Shown here: one piece after another, positions 54,237 through 64,000 of the stretch | Position numbering within the stretch: the first letter of the stretch is position 1 | Layout: the number at the start of each line of letters is the position of its first letter | Assembly: GCF_030867095.1 (NCBI RefSeq) | Contig: NC_081826.1 | Location: 43,626,001 to 43,690,000 of the forward strand | Source of the DNA: Alligator mississippiensis | Lineage: Eukaryota > Chordata > Crocodylia > Alligatoridae | Direction: 5' to 3' | Length of the DNA: 64,000 nucleotides | Made by a program: the position numbers and the translations under genes | The notes under the pieces: model-generated | Told to the model about the DNA's origin: nothing | Databases searched by the model: none | Seen by the model: the letters and a program-made list of their open reading frames with translations, nothing else

Positions 54237-54957
54237 TACCATATTTATCAATTGTAAGATGAGGTTCATTTCCCCCCATTTAACATAGGGAACACAACCC
54301 TTAATCTTGGATTGAAGTATTGGGAAAGGGGGGGGAGGCGTGCAGCTGCAGCTGCCTGCCTGCTTGTTGACTCTGCACCTCACCACCACTCCCTGCAGCC
54401 TCTTCCTCCAATTTTCCCTCACAAAAAAGCCTCTGCTTCCCTGATTGCCCCTCTCCCCTCTCTTCTCACCCTTGCTTTTGACAAGTAGGCTCCATCCACA
54501 TTGCATCCCAGGGCACAGGGTACAGCCCCAGCAAGCAGTGGCTACTAAGGGGGCTGGGCTGGGGCTGTGCTCTGTGCTCCAGACTGCACTGTGGATGGAG
54601 CCTGCTGGCATGGACTAAGGGTCAGGGGTAGGGAGAGGGGAATGGGGAAGCAGAGGGGGAAGGGGGCCCTGAAGCTCAGGGGGAGAGGGCAGGCAGAGGT
54701 GACAAGGAGGCAGGCACAAGGGGGACAGGCAGTAGAGGACAAGCTCCTTGACCTCCCTACTCTACCTTCCCCTTGTCACTTTTCCTCCCACTCCCTGCCC
54801 CCCTGCAGGGGTGGAGGGATAAAGTAAAGATGGCCTTCCAATTATTAGATTCTATATACTTAAAATGACAACAAATGTATAAATTATCTATGTATAGAAT
54901 CTAATCATTCAGGGGTTATCTTAAATTCAGGGTTGTCTCACAGTTGGGTTACTATGG
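54237..54957. mobile_element. Foldback MITE-like element with GC-rich interior
   Basis: The left end reads CATATTTATCAATTGTAAGA and then TGAGGTTCATTT. The right end, complemented, reads CATAGTAACCCAACTGTGAG and then ACAACCCTGAATTT. The interior is also inverted: AGGCTCCATCCACATTGCAT (54,488-54,507) pairs with sequence at about 54,582-54,604, and GCCTCTGCTTCCC pairs with GGGGAAGCAGAGG. Target-site duplication unclear, superfamily unassigned, no transposase. Confidence 0.6.
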
Positions 54958-55175
54958 GATTGCATTTGGTGCAAGAACCTTAGGCATTTCAGAAACAGAG
55001 AAGAAACTATAGGCAAGAAGGCATTGTCCTTTTTTTCTAGATTTGTCTCCAGCAGGACAAATTAAAAATAACACTATGTATTACTAAGATTCAGGTTGCT
55101 AAAGATTATGGAGGAAGTTTCCGTCATATGTTCTGTTAACACAAAAGCCATACATAAGGCAGTTACAATCATGAT

Positions 55176-55450
55176 TTATAGATTCACAGATTCATAGATG
55201 TTTGGGTTGGAAGGGAACTTAGCAGATCATCAAGTCCAACCTCCTGCCCTGGGCAGGAAAGAGTGCTGGGGCCACATGACCCCAGCCAGGTGTATGTCTA
55301 GCCTCCTCTTAAAGACCCTCAAGGCAGGGGAGAGCACCACCTCCCTTGGAAGCTCATTCCAGATTTTGAAAACACATACTGTAAAGAAGTTCTTCCTGAT
55401 GTCTAATCTAAATCTGCTCTATGTGATTTAACCCTATAACGTCTTGTAGG
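55176..55450 (-). mobile_element. CR1 LINE 3' fragment
   Basis: Begins TTATAGATTCACAGATTCAT, followed by GTTGGAAGGGAACTTAGCAG, and extends through the complement of the CR1 C-terminal coding region (complement of GTAAAGAAGTTCTTCCTGAT at 55,381). Confidence 0.92.
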
Positions 55451-56000
55451 ATTTTTTTGGTTGAATGTGAGGCTGTGATTCGTCAGCCTGATTCCAAAGT
55501 GAATTCTGAGATAGTACAAAGACCACAGCTGCAGAAACTGCCCACAAAGGTATGTTGTGTATCTGAGGATATTTTTTTAGCTCTTCGTGATCTTTTTTAA
55601 AGAATATTTTTCCTACCCCACTTGTCCTATTATTAGAATATTATGATTTTTTGCATTAATTCCATTAACAACAAAGCACTTATTTGTGTCATCCAAGACT
55701 GAATCCTGTTCCCATTATAGTTATTAGACAAACTTACCAAATTCAGTCAGAGTATAGTCAGGACCTGGAATTTTCTTCTTTTAGTTTTACTTAAGATAAT
55801 GATGTTTACTTAAGATAATATAGTTTTATATGTTGACTTTCAATTTCATCATTTGCACTTTTTGCTTCCATATTTCTTGTATCTCTTATCCCCCATTGGA
55901 CTATTTTTTGTGAACTAATGGAAAGTTCAGTCACGGAGAACTTGGCTCATGGTAAACCAGTATTTCCTGTCCTTGCATTTATTTTTACTCAGCTAACTCC
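55451..56000. other. Intergenic, nothing recognised
   Basis: AT-rich with no feature seen. Confidence 0.5.
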
Positions 56001-57060
56001 AATGTGTTTGTACCCTCCTGGCTTTGTGAAGTCTATCTGTGGCCCTGGAGTGGGCACCCGGGGTCTGCTGTGGAGGCTGTTTCTGCTGCTGCGATGCTGG
56101 GTTGTGCTCTCCCCAGGGGATACCCTGATACTCATCTGCCATGTCTTGGATCTTTCATTCAGTAGTGGGGCTCCCTTTTGCAGCGGTGCAAGTGCCAGTT
56201 ATCATCACCAGTGGATGTTCTTGGGACTCCACCTCCCCTACACCCCAGCCATGCGCCAGCCTCTTGGGACAGCCAATCAGTGGTCAGCTCGATTACTCTC
56301 CGGCGTTATCTCCCGTCCCCTCTCCATTACTCTGGCCCTCAGTTTTCTATGTCACTTGGGTGTATTCAGGGTGGTGAGATGACCCTGGTGATGAGTCACC
56401 CTTTGAGTGTTGTGGTCCCCTAAGTGGTCCTGGTTCACTCAGCCCTTTGAGCACTGCTTGTGGCCTTTTTTCTCAACCCTGGGGCTTAAAATTAATCAAA
56501 AGAAAAGCAGCTAACTGAAATTCCAGGGAGGGGCCTCAGCCCATCTCACTCACATGTCCTGAGACTGATGACTTTGCCATCCCTCGATGCCTTCTTCTGG
56601 CCCAGCTCCCTCGCCATCCAGGGTGGTGTTTCCTTTAACTAGATGTTGGATCTCTCTGTTGGGTCCCTCCTTGGCCTCTCCTCCCTTTTGTTGGGAGGCC
56701 CTCGCCCAGCTCAGGGAATGGCCCAGCAACTCACTCTCTGCTGTATCCCCCAGCTGTTTCCCCACCTCCAGCTTTTATCTCTACCGGGCAGCGTTCTTTG
56801 ATTACATCATTCTGCCGCACTGGCCCTAGCTGCAGATAAAAGTGGCTGATGAACCGTGCAGGCGTTCCACCCCTCTGTGGCTCGTTTAGCCCAGCTGCAC
56901 CTACGAAAGGTAAGTTTGCCCTGTTCTCAGGGCTTTTCTTCTCATTGTTATGGCAGGCTGTCCCTGCCTCAACCCATGCCATGGGAGGGGTCTCCTGCCC
57001 CTTTTCCTTCGTCCCCCTGGGACAGTGTTAATATCTGTCCTGGCTTTTGATCACCTAGAC
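56001..57060. repeat. Unidentified GC-richer block, possibly LTR-like or other repeat
   Basis: The composition changes sharply from the AT-rich flanks. Phrases such as TGATTACATCATTCTGCCGC and CTGCAGATAAAAGTGGCTGA recall the ends of reptile LTR-type repeats, but no paired ends or protein remnants were found. ORFs on both strands (for example 55,918-56,382) have no recognisable domain. This is a weak call. Confidence 0.3.
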
Positions 57061-58085
57061 ATTAAAAAATATCTTGTTAGGAAATGTGTCTTCTGTAATA
57101 AGCAGACCCATCTACATAATTTTCCTAAATTCCCAATTGTGTGCCCTCTTACTGCATTAATTGGAGGATTTGTGGCCAGTTTGTGTAGCCCTAACACCCC
57201 TGGAACGGAACAGAACTTCCCTTTGGGATTTTGGAATCCAAATTAAGTGCAAATAATGTTTAGCTGTCCAATTTGCTTGCTTAACAGCCACAGCCTTGTC
57301 CTCTGAATGCTCTTTTTACCTTAAATGCTACTTCATATTCAGAAGTACAAAATAATGCTGCTTATGCCTTTGCTCCAATACCAGAGGGAAACTTCCACTT
57401 TTCATGATTCATCTGACACACACACAATGCTGGTGCACCCTGGGTCATGGAGGTTGGTTCTGCTGGATTTGAATTCTCTAATCCTTGTCTGAGCAGTTCT
57501 GGAAGTTTCAAAATTCTATACCTTGGAAGTCAACCTGAGACATACTGATCCTTTTACCAGCAAAGTAGAGTTGGACTCAGCATTTTCAGTGTTGTTCTGA
57601 CTCTCTTTCCATCATGGCCAATGAAAGTTATAACATTCAGCTGAAAATTCCTCCTTTCTGCATGAAGCTCAGAAGAACTCTTGACAGGCAGGCCCTCACT
57701 AGCTCTTCCAGAGCTCTTCATCTTTTATTTACCACAACCTCAGGTTTTAGAAACCTTTCCCCCTCCAACCTAAACCCCATCAGTGCATAATCCCCTTTTA
57801 TCTGTTGCCACGGATAGAGGCAGCACGGAAGGGAACATATTGTGAAGGACCCTCATGCCCCCACTTGTGTGGGGCTAATTAGAGTCTGTTGATTTATATT
57901 AGATACTCAAAGGCCTTTATCTGTGCTCTGCACCTGGTCACTCAGCTGCTTGCAACTCAATGAGTTGCAGTGACTTATAAAGTGGGATCAGCTCCTACCA
58001 GGTTTAATGTAGCTTTGGGTACCTCCATTGCTTGGAAAAATTTCAGCCCCATCACTGTTTGCCTTGTGGTGGCAGGCGACTAGGA
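57061..58085. other. Intergenic, nothing recognised
   Basis: No gene or transposon was identified. Confidence 0.5.
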
Positions 58086-58605
58086 ACTGTCCAGCACAGG
58101 ACCACACCTGCACATAAACTAGAGGTCAATCAGTAGACAACATTTCTGTCTACCATGCAGCTGATAGCTAGACATTATTGGTAGGACTTACAAGAACTCA
58201 TCCCTAGTGTCCTGGCATCCCAGAAGAGAATACACTGAGAAGTAGTCTAATGTGTCTGCCTCTGAAGCATGCTACTCATTATTAGGGAGAGATTGGCAGA
58301 GAAGTTTAGCCCAACAAACATGGCCCTTAATTATAATGGGTAATCTGGGGGCTACAAAAGTCTGTTTTATTTTATTTTGAAAATATTTGTTTAATAGCAC
58401 AAAGCAATCACTTGACCGGAGAAGGATCAGAAAGTGTCACACCATTATTATTCGTAGTATCTGAGCATTCGTGTCTCCTATGACTCTATGAAATGCCGTC
58501 CATTATATGGGGTCTCTTCCCTCACACATGCTTCAATGTTGAAGTTACTGGTGCTTATGTTTCCACCAGCTTTAGTTAGCTGTTCAGTTAAGTTACTATT
58601 GATAG
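58086..58605 (+). repeat. Copy B of the same diverged direct duplication
   Basis: Counterpart of 48,763-49,395, starting GAACTGTCCAGCAC (GAATTGTCCAGCAC in copy A). It is shorter because copy A has extra sequence around 49,110-49,230. It is either an old local duplication of about 9.3 kb spacing or two members of an unnamed dispersed repeat. Confidence 0.8.
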
Positions 58606-61240
58606 CAAAACTATTGCCCAATTAGGAGGGCAAGAGAGAAATCCCATTCAAGATCACGTAATTCTGCATGAGTCAGTTGGAAATCCAAGCACATAATCAG
58701 CTTTACTTAGACAGATGAGCTTTGTAGGTTTAATTAATCTTTTCCACCAAGCTTCTAGTTTTCTAAGGAATCCCAGGCTGGAAATGTGGCACATCACCCC
58801 TATCCCAGCCTCCCCTTAAAAAAAAATCCAGAATACATTGGACCAGCTCTGCCATCCTTCATCATGGTGAACTGCTGGAAGGGCTTGAGGAATAAGGTTC
58901 CACATGAGGAAAAGTGATAGAATCCAGCCTAGAATGACAAAGAAAGAGTTAATCACCAGGTCAGAAAAACAGCAAAGGGCCTTCAAAGAGGAAAGCAAAA
59001 ACAAAAACAAAAGGAAAAATATGTATGCAAGTTTCCAACATACCAAGGCAGGGGCACTGACAGTTTTATGGTAGAGATAGACTATATGTGCCCACTACAG
59101 GGCTGTGATTTTTTCTTCTGCCCTTAAAGAACTCTTACATATTATGAAGAATTTATGCAAGGCAGTGTTCTTAACATTGACCATAACTAAATCTAAATGC
59201 TTTACTGATGTAAGGTTTATTTCCTGGCTCCAGTGCTACAGTGTGTGCTTTCTAGTATTAGCTAGTTCCAACATCCAGGGGATACCCTCAGAGTCCAGCT
59301 CAGCATGAACAGGCTGGCCATAAACCATCTGGTTCCTGTGGTGCAAAAGCGTTATTTTCTTATTCGGAATGACAAATTATGAGAGATTTAAAAGGGGTCA
59401 AATGAGCACAAACTACAAAACAGGGCAGTGTAGCCACCCAGTTAGCTGCATGCCTTCTGGTTAGTTCCCAAAGCTCCAGAAAAATCAGAAAGTGAAGCCA
59501 AATGTATAAGCAGCTGAAGAAGCAGGTGTCCTACATGTGAAGTCTTAGCTAAATGCAGCTTCTGACGCCTGCAGCTCATCTAATAAAATAGTCAACTTGA
59601 CCAGACAGGGATTTTACAAAAATGTTTGCAGTGCCATACAGGGGCAGCGTTCATTGCAGTTCTGTAGGTACAGCAGATCGTGTAAGAGGCTGCTCCTCAT
59701 GCACATGTTGCTCACTGATGTCGCCATCCAATAACTCCCAGATTCTGGAAACACAGAACGTGCTGGGGAACAATAGAAGGGGAGGGCTAGTGCTTGGAAT
59801 TCTGATTAACTTCCTTGTCTATCCTGCAACCCAGTCTGAATGCTGGAAGGAACGGTGGATGCTGCTTCTCATCCTATTCTTCCCCTGCAAGATTTGATTA
59901 ACTTGCATTTACTTTACTGCTTGCATATTGTTTTGGAAAATGTTCTTGTCGTTGTATGTTTGAGAACAGACACGAAAAAGATCCCTGCAAATACTCACGT
60001 AAAACACCACCCACACCAAGCCAAAAAGCATAACAGATATACTTTTATTGAAGAGTTTTGTGGCTTTCCATCTCCTGATAACATTACAATTCAGTGCTAC
60101 AGACTTGTAATGGCAGCACAGGGATGTACAGTATTAGAAATGAGACAGAAAACAAAGTGGGGAGGGGGCTATAGTCTTCTCTTCTTATCCTGGTGGGGAT
60201 TATTTATCAAGTCTCTCTTGATTTACTCCAGGGAATGTGAAGAGAATCAGGGCCATGACAAAAACATCCTTGCCTGTGTTCAGCCATAGGTTTCATTGTC
60301 TGTGCAGATTTTTTAGTGCAGGACTAGTGAAAATGTTGTGTGTCATCATGGGACATTTGGAGACCTTATTCAATGTCAATAAGGGAATATCCACAGTCTT
60401 TATCAGTATAATCAATGAACATTTTTCCACATATCCTTAACTGTATAGTACTAAAGGCTAAATAATGCTGTCCTTACCTTGGTAAAACACCTTGCCATTA
60501 CTGAGTTTTACGATAGTTAAAGTTTTTATTTGGTTTTGCACAATATATTGTCACCTTTTCTGATAAATTATGGACTTGATTCAGTACAGATTCATAGAAT
60601 AGCCCTCACCTACTCCAGTCCTACAGTAGAATAGCTCCATTAATACCCATGAACCAGTAAAAAATGGAGTAACCAGCAAAGACCAGCAAAAAATGGAGTA
60701 ACAAAGCGGTCAATCAGTTTCTGGCCACACAAAAAGAGGGTAGTGTCATTGTATAAAGTGGCTTGCAGGTTGTAGGGGAAGTGAAAAATGGGATCCTACA
60801 TGATTAGTTATTGTTACAATGACAAATGAATTAAAATCTCACATTTCCAAATAATTACAAATTAATGATCAAAGATTCAGGAGATGAGGTTTCCAGCATG
60901 GAGTTCATTCCCTTTTGGAATCTGATAGTGCAATATATTGTACTGACATTTGGCATTTGAGAAGCAGCAGTAATTCTTTAGACCCCAATTAATTTCAACA
61001 GCACCTCTGGCCAAAGCCAAAAGAGACTTGTGAAGACATGTTTCTTACTGTATTTTTCCATTTTCCGGTTTTCCCATCAGAAAAAGAGAAAGTATTTATT
61101 TTACTGGCATTATTAAGAAAAAGAATCATATGACCACAAGTAAGTGTTTTTTTCACTCTTAATCTCTGTAAGTTTTTTTTTTTTCTTTTCTGAATGCCTG
61201 CTTCCTCCCAGCTGGGGGCTGGCTCTCATGTGGACAGGCC
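58606..61240. other. Upstream flank of GEM, nothing certain
   Basis: No coding exon or recognisable transposon. Enhancers for GEM could lie here, but nothing in the base sequence singles one out. Confidence 0.5.
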
Positions 61241-61320
61241 AACAACGTCACGGAAAAGCCCTGTCTCTGATCAGATGGACTTAATATAAACCAGGTTTGC
61301 TCAGAAAGAATTAAAGAGGC
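61241..61320 (+). promoter_or_regulatory. GEM: Probable GEM core promoter (CRE-like site and TATA box)
   Basis: A CRE half-site CAACGTCA (61,243-61,250; TGACGTTG on the other strand) lies 35 bases upstream of TATAAA (61,285-61,290). Transcription would then start near 61,315. A purine-rich leader and a GTAAGG splice donor follow in the right places. GEM is an inducible immediate-early gene in mammals, so a TATA box with a CREB-type site is the expected architecture. That link is inference. Confidence 0.65.
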
Positions 61321-61431
61321 AGCCACGGAACAGGAGAGGATTTACTTCAGCAGACCGTTCAATATACTACACTCCACAGGGAGAGACAGTGAGAGCAAAG
61401 GAGCTGATTGTAGTGGAAGAGACTGTAAAAA
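61315..61431 (+). other. GEM: Probable non-coding first exon of GEM
   Basis: From the predicted start 25-30 bases after the TATA box to the splice donor GTAAGG at 61,432. It contains no ATG. The resulting intron, 61,432-63,431, is 2.0 kb and ends in the acceptor TTCCCTAG. The exon start is approximate. Confidence 0.6.
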
Positions 61432-63431
61432 GTAAGGTGGTGCTGGCTGAAAAGTCTTGATGTGAATACACTGCTTTATGGTAGATGGGCTATAGAGCTA
61501 AATAGATAAACTAAATGCATAATTTGAATATAGTTTAAGCTTGGAATTTTAGGCATTATAATACATTTTCGGTCATTGTCTTATTTTGCTAGCTTTGCTG
61601 AGTTTATCCTGGGTATAAATCCTTTATAAAAAAAGTGTAAATAACATGGGCTATTTACTATTTAGGTAAATCACAACTGGCATTTTTCATCCAACTTTTC
61701 AACAGGGAAATTATAGTGCAATAAATGTTTTCAAGTTAAAATGAAGTAAATATTTCATTTTGTTTGTGAAGCAGAATTTGTTTGGTGGTTGATTTCTTGC
61801 AAAAGCCTGTCTTGCTGGGGAAAGTTTGTGTGACCAAGTGGAATACAGATGATTTCACTTTGTAACAAATGTTGTGCATCACCACAAGAAAATGACATAT
61901 GTTGGAAGTTATTAAAATGAGGCAGTATATTTTGTAAATACAGAAATCCAAATTGCAGGGCTTTTTCCCCTGCATGCTTATTATATAGTTTGCTCTGTGC
62001 CTGCTCTCAGAAGTTTTTAAAAGCTTGCTTGCCTATGAAATTTTAGCCTCTGTGACTTGATAGGATGCTGCATTTTTTTGCAAACACAAAATTAATATTA
62101 ATATTTGAAAGCAGCCCTGCCCCTGTATGTTTTAGTGTCAGATGTTCTATTTGCTGATACAAAGACAAGAGCTGAGAAACATCAAACTTATGCCCCCAAA
62201 AGCTGAATGTCTAAATAGCTGTCAGTTTGGGAGCTGCAAAGGATCAAAGTAACTTTCCTAAAATTGGTAGCTATGGACCAATAGGAATGACATCACTGCA
62301 TTCTGCCACCAGCCAAGGCCAAATAGATTTGAAAAATCAAATGTAATTAAGAAGCATGTTTAGATGACAGGAGTTAACTTATTTGCTGCTCCGGAGCTAA
62401 ATTAATGTGTTGATTTAAATTTATGTGAGAATTTTCTCCCAGTGATCTCTCTTTTCGTGGTGAGATTGGGAAACCCCCCAGAGAATCCATCTGGCTTTCT
62501 CATCTTGCTTTCATCAGCTTAATTTGATAGATTTCATAGTCATTGTACACAACAGGTTTATTCTGAGAACAGCATCAAGCTGATTATGACAAGGCCATGC
62601 TACCTGATACTTTTCCTTTGCTGAAGATAATCTAAACCTATAAAGTGCCATGTTTATTGCTCTACTAAAAGATTCAACTCTCAGCTGAGACTAAACATCA
62701 GACTACAAGCAAGAAGACTTTTTCATTTTTTTTACAAAACCAGTGGCAGACTGTGCTGGTTCCCCCCGGGGATGCAGTGATAGGGAGGAGTGCAAGGAAA
62801 CTTCACCTCATTGCACAGTGTTTGTCATGACTAGATACAATTAGAGTATCTGCATAGGGGGGGTCACAGGGACTGCTCCCTCAGTGCGATCTGTGGAGTT
62901 CACACTATCTTAAACTGGGTAGAGACCAGCATGCAGGGAACTTAATGATCCTGTATGCAGTACCACACTTTCCTTCCTGTGGGGCTATACCTAATATTCA
63001 GCACTATCTTTTAAAGAGGAAAGAAGCAAAATAATGTTAGAAGTGTCATGTAAGTTGTAACTATAATGTCAGGTAAGACATCAAATACATGAGATGGTGC
63101 AATGAGGTGGAATGCTGATTTTCACCTTCCTTGGAAAACCCTGATCAAAGGCATAACTAGGCTTACTATTTTCAAGTAGTGTGATCATGTGTGTGTAACT
63201 TCAGCACATATATACTAAAAGGCTATTTTTTTCTCAATAATCAGGTGTATCTCTGTGTAACTACATGGAGTAGAACTGAATGAGAAAGGCAGACTTTACC
63301 CTCCTTTCATTTGTACACTAGGGGTTTGCAGAAGAGGAGGAAGTACCTCGCTAAAGTGAATAAGAAAGATGGTGTGTGTGCTGTCTAAATGCTTGCTGCC
63401 TAATACCAGTGAATTCTATGTTCTTCCCTAG
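61432..63431 (+). other. GEM 5'-UTR intron
   Basis: An inferred 2.0-kb intron. It is AT-rich, with no embedded gene or recognisable transposon. Confidence 0.6.
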
Positions 63432-63441
63432 GGACAGAAGG

Positions 63442-63772
63442 ATGACGCTGAACAATGTCACCCTGCGGCGCAGCAACAGCACTCTGCAATCGCAGCAACA
63501 GCGCTGGAGCATTCCTGCTGATGGAAGGCACCTGCTTGTCCACAAAGACCCCCACGAGTACAACGTGCGTAAAAGATATACATACAACCCAGAAGATTAT
63601 TACAGAAGGAGCTGGTCATCTGAGTCTTCTGATTCGGTCATCTCCTCTGAGTCTGGAAATAGCTACTACAGGGTGGTACTGATTGGGGAGCAAGGAGTAG
63701 GAAAATCTTCCCTGGCCAACATCTTTGCAGGTGTACATGACAGCATGGACAGCGACTGTGATGTGCTGGGGG
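63442..63772 (+). CDS. GEM: GEM, first coding exon (rest outside window)
   Basis: GEM is an RGK-family small GTP-binding protein at the inner face of the plasma membrane and the cytoskeleton. It inhibits voltage-gated calcium channels through their beta subunits and restrains Rho kinase signalling. The exon starts at 63,432 after CTAG. The ATG at 63,442 gives MTLNNVTLRR, matching mammalian GEM, whereas the longer upstream frame is intronic. It encodes 110 residues plus one base, ending at donor GTAGGT (63,773). Features are RWSIPA (Ser23, the 14-3-3 site known in mammalian GEM), a Ser-rich stretch RRSWSSESSDSVISSESGN (55-73), and the P-loop GEQGVGKS (82-89), which starts the GTPase domain. 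The length up to DVLG equals human. REM, RAD and REM2 are less likely given the N-terminus. Confidence 0.96.
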
Positions 63773-64000
63773 GTAGGTCATTATGTTCTCTACTCAAAGT
63801 AGATGTGCTTACTCAAAATCTGTCCTGTCAGTAGTCATTTGCATTAAGGGACAGAAAATGAACTAGGGCATTTAATCTGAGGTTACAGAAACTAAGTTAA
63901 TGGCTCTTCTTCTTAACACTGAACCCAACACATTCACTTTGCTTAAAAATCCCCAGAGTTTATAAGTCAGATCCTCATTAACAAACTCCTCAGTCTGACA
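63773..64000 (+). other. Start of the next GEM intron
   Basis: Begins GTAGGT and continues to the window end. No further exon is visible. Confidence 0.85.

Noticed and set aside
55918-56382. 154-codon ORF at 55,918-56,382 as a gene
   Set aside because: No recognisable domain, competing ORFs in two other frames, no splice context, and a GC-rich repeat-like block around it.
63376-63441. Upstream ATG at 63,376 as the GEM start
   Set aside because: It lies before the splice acceptor at 63,430-63,431. MTLNNVT at 63,442 matches the known GEM start.

Overview
The window is vertebrate nuclear DNA, most likely from a crocodilian; a turtle or bird is a weaker alternative. The reasons are spliced vertebrate genes with long AT-rich introns, many CR1 LINEs whose 3' ends carry the short ATCTATGAA-type tail, hAT and pogo-like DNA transposons, and a Penelope-like element. 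The CR1 subfamily whose tail reads 'TAGACATTAGGGCTGGAAGG' (as seen at 37,798) matches what I remember of crocodilian CR1. The species call is inference, not a measurement.

Two host genes bracket the window, both on the + strand. At the left edge are the last three coding exons of RAD54B (132-2469), with its stop codon and poly(A) signals. At the right edge are the promoter, a non-coding first exon and the first coding exon of GEM (about 61,245-63,772). RAD54B followed by GEM on the same strand is also the human chromosome 8q22 arrangement, so this is conserved synteny. I see no further protein-coding gene in the roughly 59 kb between them.

That interval is a layered record of transposition. 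From left to right: a palindromic GATA/TATC microsatellite (3.6-3.8 kb); small hAT elements (5.0 and 6.7 kb); a long 5'-truncated CR1 (7.9-9.9 kb); a pogo/Tigger-like element of 2.6 kb that contains a GC-rich hairpin and an LTR-like block (11.3-13.9 kb); an old Ty3/Gypsy fossil on the minus strand (17.9-25.3 kb) carrying a solo LTR, a CR1 and an unidentified block; relics of two other LINE types (25.8-26.6 kb); a Penelope-like composite (26.97-30.50 kb); hAT, LINE and CR1 copies (34-39.7 kb); a foldback hAT-like element (39.9-40.7 kb); an L2-like relic (42.1-42.8 kb); more hAT and CR1 pieces; a broken autonomous hAT transposase (50.4-51.8 kb); another foldback element (54.2-55.0 kb); and two diverged copies of an unidentified sequence 9.3 kb apart (48.8 and 58.1 kb).

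The most notable structure is the Penelope-like composite. A nearly full-length minus-strand element (reverse transcriptase plus GIY-YIG endonuclease) is joined head to head with a plus-strand, internally deleted copy. The whole composite is flanked by one perfect 13-bp target-site duplication, which points to a single insertion event. Both outer ends carry hammerhead-ribozyme-like cores.

All calls were made by eye. Boundaries marked 'about' are uncertain by tens of bases.
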